From a virus, in the IMG/VR virus record IMGVR_UViG_3300025728_000001, positions 21,817-85,816 of that record: a stretch of 64,000 nucleotides of DNA. The stretch is one strand, 5' to 3'. The position numbers and the translations under genes are program-made. The notes beneath the pieces were generated by a model. That model had not been told where the DNA came from and did not search any database. It saw only the letters and a list, made by a program, of their open reading frames with translations. Below are positions 50,500-58,400 of this stretch, one piece after another (position 1 is the stretch's first letter; each line of letters opens with the position of its first letter).

Positions 50500-50997
50500 T
50501 TAGAGCGGCAATTCGTCTTGCACGCTGACTGCTGATGTCTCAACTTGACGCCCGCGCTCAGCAGAGTAGGTCACGCGCAGCTGGAAGGCCTGACGCTGCA
50601 TACAGATCTTGCGCCACTCGCCGCGACCAAAATAAAGCGGATTCACTTGGTATTCATTGGTCGACACCCGGCAGATCAAGTCCTTTTTGCACAGCTCGTT
50701 CAAACGGTTTCGAAAGGTTTGATCGGCAATCCCCAAGTTCGCGGCAATCTCTTTTCGCGACCGAGGCGAAAGCAGGATGTACCCCTCAAAGTCGAGCCGG
50801 CGCAGCAGCGACAGCAAGAACGTTTTGAGCGAGTCGGACACGTTGATCAGTACGCAGAGGTCGTCGAGGTACAGCTTGACGTAGGGCGGCTCACTGGGTA
50901 ATTGGAAAACATTGTGGGTGGTGCTTTCGATCACTTCGCCAGTCTGGAAGTTAACCACTTGAGAGCTGGTGCTCTGTACGACTTTTTTGGTAGCCAT
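50500..50997 (-). CDS. RepL-type plasmid replication initiator
   Basis: A protein of 165 residues; the start MATKKVVQS is chosen because AAAGGAGG lies eight bases before it. STSSQVVNFQTGEVIESTTH resembles the RepL start ('VxxxTGExxE'), then YVKLYLDDLCVLINVSDSLK. A winged-helix segment follows: YILLSPRSRKEIAANLGIAD, QTFRNRLNELCKKDLICRVS, NEYQVNPLYFGRGEWRKICM (RepL 'INPxxxFRGxxxKR'). It likely initiates plasmid-mode replication. Its promoter faces palindromic GTACC-type repeats, consistent with binding by the initiator. The only large minus-strand gene besides 53173. Confidence 0.72.
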   Translation of the reverse strand: MATKKVVQSTSSQVVNFQTGEVIESTTHNVFQLPSEPPYVKLYLDDLCVLINVSDSLKTFLLSLLRRLDFEGYILLSPRSRKEIAANLGIADQTFRNRLNELCKKDLICRVSTNEYQVNPLYFGRGEWRKICMQRQAFQLRVTYSAERGRQVETSAVSVQDELPL

Positions 50998-51009
50998 GCC
51001 GGATCCTCC

Positions 51010-51218
51010 TTTGTACCTTGTTAGATAGGTACATCCTAACATGTACAATGGTTCAGGTGTACTCCACTGAGTGAGTACATAAGTGCGCTGCGATCTTGGG
51101 ATTTTGTACCGTCCAGACGGTACAAATCTCGGGATAGGGGTTTTGGCCATTTGTACCGTCCACACGGTACAAACCTAACCGTCTCCACGGTACAAAAGTA
51201 ACCGTCTGGACGGTACAA
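51010..51218. repeat. RepL operator/iteron array
   Basis: Three spaced half-sites near rep (TTTGTACC at 51010, GGTACA at 51028, related GTAC sites to 51048) and four stronger palindromes further away. Copies at 51103-51126 and 51150-51173 have 10-11-bp arms TTTGTACCGT / ACGGTACAAA. Copies ending at 51196 and 51218 keep the right arm ACGGTACAAA but have degenerate left arms. The set reads as initiator binding sites (origin and/or auto-control) for the protein at 50500. Confidence 0.75.
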
Positions 51219-51321
51219 AACTCCGCTCTAGCCCACGCGGCACAAGGCTCTCCCTAATCTCTTATATTATGGGGGTGTTCCAGAAGGGCAAAAGTCGCCT
51301 GCGGCAGCGGCCAGTTGTTCA

Positions 51322-51360
51322 CGGGTGACAGACTTGGCTCGCGCCGGCGCTAGTCACCCG
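51322..51360. repeat. Inverted repeat with GC palindrome core
   Basis: CGGGTGAC (51322-51329) and GTCACCCG (51353-51360) are perfect 8-bp arms around a loop containing the palindrome GCGCCGGCGC (51341-51350). Part of the gene-free stretch between rep iterons and the DarA-like gene. Confidence 0.55.
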
Positions 51361-51393
51361 CGCCCAACCGGCTTGCAGGGGCGTTCGGCGGGG

Positions 51394-51508
51394 CGGGTGG
51401 GTGAATTACAAGAAACCAATCGTTCAGCCCATCTTTCTGCCTTGTAGGGCAGGCACACCAAGGCTTCTAGTGGGCTTCATATGCAGAAATTTGTAATTCA
51501 CCCACCCG
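51394..51508. repeat. Long nested inverted repeat (cruciform)
   Basis: Outer arms are a perfect 18-bp inverted repeat at 51394-51411 and 51491-51508, separated by 79 bases. Inside are AGCCCA (51426-51431) / TGGGCT (51471-51476) and GCCTTG (51439-51444) / CAAGGC (51459-51464), all nested in order. The whole 115-base element can fold as one long interrupted hairpin. It could be an origin element, the gene for a small antisense RNA controlling rep, or a transfer site. No gene lies in 51219-51613. Confidence 0.65.
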
Positions 51509-51613
51509 ATTCCGTTTATTACCCCTGAGCCATTTGCAGCGCAAAGCCCGCCCGGTCCCGCCCTTTTTGCCCCTTCACAATGTCCCCAGTAAATCCAATC
51601 CATGGGGGCAGTC

Positions 51614-53176
51614 ATGCCAGCTACGAACAAACTCGATTTCTCCAATGCCCAGGCCGCTGCCAAGGCGCTCAAGAAAGTCAGTACGATCATGATCCGCGCG
51701 GGCCAGCCCGTGGTTTCATCTGAATTCAGCGACAAAGCCCGTCGCGTGGCGGGTGTCACGTACCGGGAAGCGTCGTTAACCGTCGCCAGTGGGCAAATCG
51801 TTGTGCTGCGCGTGAATGCGACCGGCGATATCTTCCAGGTGCTGCTCAATGGCTCCGTGCAACCGATGAAGAATCAGACCGATTCTGACAAGGCGGTGAT
51901 GGAGATTGCCGCGCTGCTGGAAGGTGGTCAGGTGGCATTTCAGAAAGCCCAGGCTCGCAAAGCGATTGCTCTGCCTAAGGGTATGAGCACGCCGGCGCCG
52001 AAACAGGCCGCGGTTTACGCCGAGCGCGTGGCGCAGCTCGATACGCAGATTGCCGAGCGCCAGGCGACGGTGGCGGACCTACAGCAGCAACTGGGGGCGA
52101 TGACCGACAGCCTGGAGCCTGCGCCAGCGGCTCCCGCTCAGAATCAAAACCCTGAGCCAATGTCGTGGCTTGGTTTCAAACTCGTTAATCAGGCATTCGT
52201 CGATGAGGTTGGCCCGATGGAAGTCCCTTCGCGCTTCCAGATCGGCGCTGATGTATTTCTCGGGCTTGGGCAGGAAGGGGACAGGATGGACATAGCCGCC
52301 AAGGTGATCGGGGCAAATTTCCGCGCATCGAAGGTGCATTACACGCTGGCGGTCCCTACTCAGTCCGTCGGTGAGCAGCAGATGTACGCGGTGCTGTACG
52401 ACGTGGACTCACTGTCGGTTGCCTCCGCTGGCGACATCTTGCTCGACAGCATTCCTGACTTTTCGCCAGTCCAGTCCCTGGAGGCTCACAAGGAGCCATT
52501 ACCCGATGATGAGGGGCTGGCCGCCACACTGCTCGATGCGATCAATCAGCAGCCGAAGGGATTCCCGCGCAAGTGGGGAGGCAAGCTGTACAACTTCGAT
52601 CAGTTCAAGCTGGTACCAGCCGATGAGCATGGCGAATTGCCGGGGGCCTGGACGCTTATTGACGGCGCCGTCCCGGTAGCTGATTCGCTGCTGGATGGTA
52701 TCGAGCAGCCTCAAGACGAAGAGCTGACCGTATCAGGCGCCTACGTGGCCGCGCGGGAGATTGTCCTGGCCGATCCGGCGATGATGGATAGCATGGCCAC
52801 CGCTGGCGCTATCGAACAGCTCAGACAAGCGCTGAGCGTGGTCGAGACGAATGCCCCGATAAATGAGGCCGAGGGGAATCTGGACCAGGCGAAGCTTGAG
52901 CGCAGCCTGGCGAAGTCCTTTATCACCGCCATTGCCATGCTCGACAGCGTAGCCCCTGACTTTGGGGACTCAGGCCTGTCGGAGCTGGTGAACATCGCCA
53001 TTGTGTCGGCGGCGGACGTGAGCGATATCAAGGATGAGGAAGCGTTGGCGCAGCTGCTCGCGTTGGGCATGGTCGAGACTGCCGAGGGTCTTTACATGTT
53101 GACCGACAAAGGCCGAAGCGCCTTGGAAGACGCTGGCTTTGATGCCTACGGCGAGCCCTTTGCCGCAGAGGATTAA
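51614..53176 (+). CDS. DarA-like anti-restriction polyvalent protein
   Basis: A protein of 520 residues (524 from the alternative ATG at 51602). The N-terminal ~110 residues (NKLDFSNAQAAAKALKKVST, IRAGQPVVSSEFSDKARRVA, GQIVVLRVNATGDIFQVLLN) match the DarA N-terminal domain of P1 and other polyvalent proteins. A coiled coil follows (AERVAQLDTQIAERQATVAD), and the C-terminus has several more modules, including LTDKGRSALEDAGFDAYGEP (wHTH-like ending). P1 DarA is packaged in the virion and protects DNA from type I restriction. The role here is inferred. Confidence 0.65.
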   Translation: MPATNKLDFSNAQAAAKALKKVSTIMIRAGQPVVSSEFSDKARRVAGVTYREASLTVASGQIVVLRVNATGDIFQVLLNGSVQPMKNQTDSDKAVMEIAALLEGGQVAFQKAQARKAIALPKGMSTPAPKQAAVYAERVAQLDTQIAERQATVADLQQQLGAMTDSLEPAPAAPAQNQNPEPMSWLGFKLVNQAFVDEVGPMEVPSRFQIGADVFLGLGQEGDRMDIAAKVIGANFRASKVHYTLAVPTQSVGEQQMYAVLYDVDSLSVASAGDILLDSIPDFSPVQSLEAHKEPLPDDEGLAATLLDAINQQPKGFPRKWGGKLYNFDQFKLVPADEHGELPGAWTLIDGAVPVADSLLDGIEQPQDEELTVSGAYVAAREIVLADPAMMDSMATAGAIEQLRQALSVVETNAPINEAEGNLDQAKLERSLAKSFITAIAMLDSVAPDFGDSGLSELVNIAIVSAADVSDIKDEEALAQLLALGMVETAEGLYMLTDKGRSALEDAGFDAYGEPFAAED

Positions 53177-53655
53177 ATCGAAGTGATCTGATACAGGCGG
53201 GCGATGTCGTCACTCATTCGCCCAAGTGACTCGATACCGCGCTGGCGTGACATGAAGTGCGCCAGCGCCAGTACCGCCACCTCAGCGTTGCCGATATCGC
53301 CAGCCAGTCGGTATTTCTGCCCCTGCGTGTCCACGCCATCCGTTTCGATCCGTGGGCGGTACCGGGCCACGTCGTCGGCCAGCAGGATGGTAGCCATCCC
53401 CTCGGCTTCCTTGTACGCGGTAATCGCTGCCGCCAGGTGTTCCTCTTTGAACAGGCAGTCGTAGTTTTTCAGTCGAAGGTTTGTCACAAAGGCAAAGCCC
53501 TCGTCTGCAACCTCCCTATACGTGATCTTGTCCAAGACAGTCATTGTCCCTAGCGCGTTGCTTTTGAACGCCATCAGGGTTATAGGCTCAGCCCCTGCGC
53601 CACCATAGCCGCCTATGGACACCATGATTTTCATTCCGGCCGGTGCTTCTGACAT
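53173..53655 (-). CDS. Hypothetical minus-strand protein
   Basis: A protein of 160 residues starting MSEAPAGMKIMVSIGGYGGA after GGAGA. Strand-rich N-terminal half with Gly, then helical (HLAAAITAYKEAEGMATILL). Its stop overlaps the convergent DarA-like gene. Shares a divergent promoter region with the gene at 53772. Not recognised. Confidence 0.6.
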   Translation of the reverse strand: MSEAPAGMKIMVSIGGYGGAGAEPITLMAFKSNALGTMTVLDKITYREVADEGFAFVTNLRLKNYDCLFKEEHLAAAITAYKEAEGMATILLADDVARYRPRIETDGVDTQGQKYRLAGDIGNAEVAVLALAHFMSRQRGIESLGRMSDDIARLYQITSI

Positions 53656-53671
53656 GCCATATCTCCATATG

Positions 53672-53692
53672 AATACATAAATTTGATGTAGT
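53672..53692. promoter_or_regulatory. AATACAT element, copy 2
   Basis: Eighteen of 21 bases match the element at 15389-15409 (differences at two central positions and one near the end). It lies between divergent genes, just before the promoter at 53697. Confidence 0.45.
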
Positions 53693-53696
53693 GATG

Positions 53697-53724
53697 TTTG
53701 CAGTTAGAACAATCAAATGATAAT
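53697..53724 (+). promoter_or_regulatory. Predicted promoter with CGCCAGAGA leader
   Basis: TTTGCA, 16 bases, GATAAT. The transcript leader contains CGCCAGAGAAA (53750-53760), as at 3309 and 8106. Confidence 0.5.
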
Positions 53725-53771
53725 GTCTTTTCCGTCGAGGCTTTCGACACGCCAGAGAAAGGAAAAGACCG

Positions 53772-54005
53772 ATGAGAACTAGAAATCTTAAGCGTCAACG
53801 CCAGGCCATTTGGGCCGGCTGTTTGCTCATGGTTGCGCTGTATCTGATTGTGGTCAGCTTTCTAGGAGGTAGCGATTATGACCAAGCCGTGGTGGATCAT
53901 CAGTGGAAGTGCCAGATGATCAGTGAGGGCGTTTGGCCCAAGGATCCGGCCACTCATTGCTCCGAGCCCCTTGAGACGCTGGCGCTCAACACCGTCAACC
54001 AGTAA
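53772..54005 (+). CDS. Small membrane-anchored protein
   Basis: A protein of 77 residues with one membrane segment at about 11-31 (IWAGCLLMVALYLIVVSFLG) after a basic N-terminus, so the C-terminal part with three cysteines (KCQMISEGVWPKDPATHCSE) would be outside. Single-gene unit between a promoter and a terminator. It could act at the envelope, for example in superinfection exclusion; not shown. Confidence 0.6.
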   Translation: MRTRNLKRQRQAIWAGCLLMVALYLIVVSFLGGSDYDQAVVDHQWKCQMISEGVWPKDPATHCSEPLETLALNTVNQ

Positions 54006-54021
54006 CCACGCTGCACGCCAC

Positions 54022-54047
54022 AAGCCCCGCTCCCTCGGGGCTTTTTT
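54022..54047 (+). terminator. Intrinsic terminator
   Basis: A perfect 8-bp stem (AAGCCCCG / CGGGGCTT), a 6-base loop and a T run. Confidence 0.88.
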
Positions 54048-54053
54048 ACGCCT

Positions 54054-54125
54054 GCAATAACACCATAGCGCATTAACGCCATACCGTCATAACAGAACAG
54101 ACCTATTGCGTTATGACGGGATAGC
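54054..54125 (-). repeat. Octad array and inverted repeat at the parA promoter (candidate centromere/operator)
   Basis: On the minus strand five tandem octads fill 54054-54093: GTTATGAC, GGTATGGC, GTTAATGC, GCTATGGT, GTTATTGC. On the + strand GTTATGAC (54110) and GGGATAGC follow. The outer parts form a perfect 10-bp inverted repeat, CCGTCATAAC (54084-54093) / GTTATGACGG (54110-54119), overlapping the predicted -35 box. This is the position and form of a partition operator or parS. The likely binder is the RHH protein at 54870. Confidence 0.7.
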
Positions 54126-54133
54126 GCTAGAAT
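54106..54133 (+). promoter_or_regulatory. Predicted parA promoter
   Basis: TTGCGT (54106-54111), 16 bases, TAGAAT (54128-54133), with the octads overlapping it. A second inverted repeat CGGCCA / TGGCCG (about 54136-54155) lies downstream. Autoregulation by the partition proteins is therefore likely. Confidence 0.55.
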
Positions 54134-54165
54134 TCGGCCATAATCAATTGGCCGGAGCGCTACAC

Positions 54166-54807
54166 ATGACAGTTATCGCGGTGATGAATCAGAAGGGCGG
54201 CGTGTGCAAAACCACCACTTGTGTCGGGCTGGCGCGGGCGCTAGATCTGGATGAGCGGGACGTGGTGCTGGTTGACTCGGATCCGCAGGGCAGCATGGTC
54301 GACTGGGCGGCGGCGAATGATTCGCAGCCCATTCAGGTGTACGTGATTGAGCGCACGAAGTTGGAGCGAGAAATTCCAAAGCTCACCAATGAATTCGTAA
54401 TCATCGACGGTACAGCGAAGGCCGCCGATCTGGCCTTGAAGACAATCAATGTCGCGGACCTGATCTTGATCCCCGTGCAGCCTTCCCCGCTTGACGTGTG
54501 GGCCACCAGCGAAATGGTGGACATGATTCACGACCGGATTGAAGAACAGAAAGCCGCGGGCGAGACGCCTGTACGCGCTGCCTTTATCGTTAGTCGCTCA
54601 TCAAGTCGGGCAAAGCTGAGCAAGAAAATTTCCGCGACTCTGGCGGGTTATGGCTTTCCAGTGCTGGAGGCTCGACTTTCACAGCGCCAAGAGCACCCGA
54701 ACTCTCATATGTCCGGGAAAACCCCTTTGGACACGCAGCCGCGCGGCCCAGCAGCGGCGGACCTTCGGGCTATCAAGGATGAAGTGTTGGCGCTCTTGGC
54801 GTCGTAA
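54166..54807 (+). CDS. parA: ParA-family partition ATPase
   Basis: A protein of 213 residues, the small ParA type (no N-terminal HTH). The deviant Walker A reads KGGVCKTTT, with Cys in place of the last invariant Gly before the catalytic Lys; the signature Lys of the KGG motif is kept. VVLVDSDPQGSMVDWA is the Walker A-prime Asp block, FVIIDGTAKAADL the Walker B, and VQPSPLDVWA the switch. ParA forms ATP-dependent patterns on the nucleoid that move plasmid copies apart. The Cys comes from a TGC codon; it may be a real variant of this lineage. The start at 54166 is fixed by the M-T-V-I-A-V-M-N start of the fold. Confidence 0.85.
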   Translation: MTVIAVMNQKGGVCKTTTCVGLARALDLDERDVVLVDSDPQGSMVDWAAANDSQPIQVYVIERTKLEREIPKLTNEFVIIDGTAKAADLALKTINVADLILIPVQPSPLDVWATSEMVDMIHDRIEEQKAAGETPVRAAFIVSRSSSRAKLSKKISATLAGYGFPVLEARLSQRQEHPNSHMSGKTPLDTQPRGPAAADLRAIKDEVLALLAS

Positions 54808-54813
54808 ATAGAC

Positions 54814-54863
54814 GCTAAGGAGTTAAATGCACTATCATGCCGAAAACGTCTTAACGCTAAAGG
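54814..54863 (+). repeat. Octads upstream of the RHH gene
   Basis: GCTAAGGA, GTTAAATG at 54814-54829 and GTCTTAAC, GCTAAAGG at 54848-54863, less regular than other arrays but with the same bases. The last ends six bases before the RHH start, consistent with autorepression. Confidence 0.5.
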
Positions 54864-54869
54864 TGAGCC

Positions 54870-55115
54870 ATGAGTGAATTATCCATTAAGCCGCGCCAGT
54901 CGCGCACGCAGGAAGAAAAGCCTGCCGTAGAACTCGCCCCTGGCCGCCCGAGCAAGACGCCTAAGGTGATCAAGCTGGGCGCTAAAGAGCGGTTGAACCC
55001 CTACGTGACTCCCGAGCAGAAGCGCAAGCTGCGTCTACTCGCGGTAGACCGTAATTGCTCGATGTCTGAAATCATCGGGGTGCTGATCGACGAGGCAGAA
55101 ACGCCGACATTCTAG
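54870..55115 (+). CDS. Ribbon-helix-helix partition partner
   Basis: A protein of 81 residues. A flexible basic N-terminus (about 1-40, as in ParG) is followed by a ribbon-helix-helix fold: KERLNPYVTPEQKRKLRLLA (strand plus helix 1) and DRNCSMSEIIGVLIDEAETP (helix 2). This matches ParG/Omega-type DNA-binding partners that load ParA-family ATPases onto centromeres. Its octad sites lie upstream and at the parA promoter. Gene order parA-RHH supports the pair. Confidence 0.75.
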   Translation: MSELSIKPRQSRTQEEKPAVELAPGRPSKTPKVIKLGAKERLNPYVTPEQKRKLRLLAVDRNCSMSEIIGVLIDEAETPTF

Positions 55116-55130
55116 GGATGCCGGCTTACC

Positions 55131-55158
55131 AAAGGGTGCCCATGCGGCGCCCTTTTTT
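55131..55158 (+). terminator. Intrinsic terminator after partition genes
   Basis: AAAGGGTGCC / GGCGCCCTTT (one mismatch), 5-base loop, T run. Confidence 0.85.
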
Positions 55159-55194
55159 GTGCCTGCGATTCGGGAGGAAGTGATCGGGCATAAA

Positions 55195-55220
55195 AAAACC
55201 GCCCCGAGAGGCGGTTTTAA
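55195..55220. terminator. Second, two-way terminator
   Basis: A perfect 9-bp stem (AAAACCGCC / GGCGGTTTT) flanked by A and T runs, so it could stop transcription from both sides. Confidence 0.75.
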
Positions 55221-55229
55221 ATATGTCCA

Positions 55230-55274
55230 CGAGTAGTTCCGCAGCGTTTTAGCGGACAGAAACGTAACTACTCG
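55230..55274. repeat. Nested inverted repeat
   Basis: CGAGTAGTT (55230-55238) and AACTACTCG (55266-55274) are perfect 9-bp arms; inside, CCGC (55239-55242) pairs with GCGG (55252-55255). It may be a structured leader, an operator for the long gene downstream, or a site for a DNA-binding protein. Not a classical terminator. Confidence 0.5.
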
Positions 55275-55432
55275 CCCTCTCCCACCTGCGTTAGCAAGGT
55301 CAAGATAGTGAAGCTATTTAAAGCCAGCCGATGCGGCCGCGTCAATTGGTGATTTGGCGCCACGCAAGCAAACCGCCGGCCGGGACTAGGGGAATCGGGC
55401 GGTATCGTGGCTGCTTTCAGGGAGCGGCTTCG

Positions 55433-58400
55433 ATGACAGACGTTTTTAGCAATCTCCAGAGCGCCGCGCATGCCGGCGCCTTTGGCATGGGCTCGCACGC
55501 ACAGCCCACGCCCGCGCAGATCAAGGCCGGCAACTACGCCAAGGGCAGCTTTCGCCTGCACGGCCTGCGCATCACCATTGAAACCCCCATGTTCCAGTCC
55601 CGCCGGGGCAAAGAAGACGGTAAGCCCTGGTCGATCACCTGCATGGCGCATTACGGCTATGTGAACGGCACCAAGGGCGCCGACGGTGACGCCGTGGACG
55701 TGTTCGTGGGACCAGTGCCCGAGAGCCTGCGCGTGTACGTGGTCAACCAGAACGCCAAGGACGGCTCATTCGATGAGCACAAGGTGCTGCTGGGCTTTAT
55801 CGACCAGGACCAGGCCTGCACCGCCTACATGAACTCTTACGAAAAGGGTTGGACCGGCCTGGGCAGTGTCGCGGCCTGCACCATCAAGCAATTCAAGTAT
55901 TGGCTCAAACACGGGGATCTAAGCCAGCCCCTCTCCCCCGACTTACCCAATATTCCGCAAGATGAGGCGTTGAGCATGACTGATGTATTTGCGCGCTGGG
56001 GCGCTGACAACCTACCCGTAGGGCAGACCGTGGGCGCCTTGCTGTACGAGCTGCGCCGCTCCGATCCGGACGGCCTGATGTTCGACAGCGCCACCATGGC
56101 CGATATCACTGAGAGCCTGGCCGACGACGGCACAATGCTCGATGCCATGGTGATCGAGTACAAGCAGTTTGAGCGCAAGGCTGGCCAGCTGCTCAAAGTG
56201 ATGCAGAACGTAGGCGGTGAGGTGAAGGCCGACGCTGTGGAAGTCAGCAAGCCGTTCAAGAGCAAGGGCACCACCCAAGTAGCCATGCTGTTCACCATGA
56301 GCGACGGCCAGAGCGTGTCGGTGTTCTTCCACAACCCGGACAGCACGCCCAACAAGCTCACGCCAGCCGACGAGCTGATCAGCTGGAAGTGGGTACAGAA
56401 CAAGAGGGACATCACCGCTGTGGTGGCGCCTGAGAGCGGCCAAGACCTCAACCCGCGCATTGTGTGCCGCCGGATCATGGCGCTGATTCAGAAGAACAGC
56501 GCCAAGTTCATCAAGGCGAACGAAGGCAAGACCGCCCGCACCGCCGCGCTCGATGAGCTGAAAGCCAGTGTGGAAAGCAAAACCGGCGAGCTGGCGGCAC
56601 TCGACACCCAAATCAGCGAACTACAGGCGCAGCTGGCTGAGAAGAAGGCCGCCCCGGTGGTGCCAGTCGCTCCAGTGGTCGAGCCGGTAGCCGTTGAGCC
56701 TGTTGCAGTGCTGGCGTCGACACAATGGCCAGCAGACGCCAAGGCGATGGCTACAGCGTTGAAGCGCCTGGCCACTGATTCCCCGACACCTATCCGGATC
56801 ATCCGAGCGACTAAGGGCGAGCGTCAAAGTGTCCAGGTGATCACTGAGCGAGGTGAGTTTGCCACGTTCACTACCATCGTCGCCCTGAAGACGCCCGAGG
56901 GTGCTGCATCGTTCTGGTATGTCTCCGCGACTGACTCCGACAAGCCGTCGGCCCCGCTTGATCGCCAGGAGCGCGATTACTTTGCAGCGCTGGTCAAAGC
57001 TACGAACGAACTCCCGCGCGCTGTAGTCGCTGAGCCTGCCCTTGCCCCTGTCGTCGAGCCTGAGCCGGTATCGACCGATCCTGTTGTCCCCGTCAGCACC
57101 GCCAGCGTCATCCTGGAGGACTACGCCGACGTTGCAGCGCTTGGCGAAGCCGTCGTGCTCAGCACCGGTTCCGAAAACGTGTACCTGGTCAAGGATGGCG
57201 TCCAGTACATGACGAAGTTGCTCAACACAGACGTGTATGAGCCGAAAGTGGGCGAAGTGGTCGACCTGTCGGGCGTGGTTGATCCGTTCGCCGTGTCCGA
57301 TGTAGATGAGTCGTCCGCAATTCTTCAAGGTCCAGCCGGGCCGGTGACTGTCGCCAAGACCAAATATGTAGAAACCGGTGAATGGGGCGTGAGTTGGGCC
57401 AGCACCCACCTCGCTACCGCTGCAAGCAAGGCCGAAGGTGTTGCCATTGCTGAGCGCGTCATTGCGTCGGGCGCTGACAACATCGACGGCATGCGTGCGG
57501 CGGTTGCCGTGACTACCCCCGAGCCGGTAGCAGAGCCAGAATCTGACCCGTATGAGGAAATTAACACCGCCCTCACGGCCGTGGGCTTTACCCGCGTGCA
57601 GCAAAATGACTGGGCTTCGCCGGCGTACCCTCTTGAAAATGGAGGGACTAAAGGTTTCAACGTGCGCGCCGGCGGGGAACCTGTGAGCATGCGCCTGAGC
57701 TTCCGTGTCACTTTTCCGGGGATTACAGGGGGCGGCCAGGAGGTCGGTACCTATCAAGATATCCCTTCGCTCATGGCTGCACTCGCTGCCGAGCAAGCCA
57801 AGGTCGCCCCGGCGCCAGTTGCTGAGCCTGACGAAACCGAAGACACCGGCGTTATCGAAGCCGAAGGCCGAGACAACACCGTCAAAACCGCCAAGGGCAC
57901 CAAGGTCGTGACCGGCTTCAAGGTGATCGAAGCGAAGAACCTGATCATCAGCCACGAGACTGACGGCACGATAAACCCTGACTACCCGGCTGAAATCCAG
58001 CCGCGTGACCGGGCGCGGGCGACATCGCAGGCGTGGGTGCAAAAGACAGCACGCAATCTTGACCCGGACAGCCTGGGGCGCACTCAGCGTGCCGACAGTG
58101 GCGCGCCTATCGTTGGTACCGACCGTGTGGTCGAATCGGGCAACGGCCGCGCCATGGCAGTCCGTGAGGCCTACCGCATTGGCCAGGCCGATGAATACCG
58201 GGAGTGGTTGCTGGAAAACGCGGAGTACTTCGGCGTAGACCCGGCCAAGATTCAGCGCATGAAAGCGCCGGTGCTGGTGCGTGTGCGTAAAACCGAGGTG
58301 AATCGGGTGGAGTTTGCCGTGGAATCCAACCAGGACGACAAGCTGGCGATGACGGCCACCGAGAAGGCCCGCAGCGATGCCAAGCGCCTGGACACCGCCA

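Noticed and set aside
51394-51508. Reading the long inverted repeat as an integron attC site or a transposon end pair
   Set aside because: The arms lack attC core sequences (GTTRRRY/RYYYAAC), there is no transposase nearby, and the interior has further nested stems instead of a gene.
54106-54165. An upstream start for ParA at 54106
   Set aside because: The extra 20 codons cover the promoter and octads and precede the M-T-V-I-A-V start of the fold.
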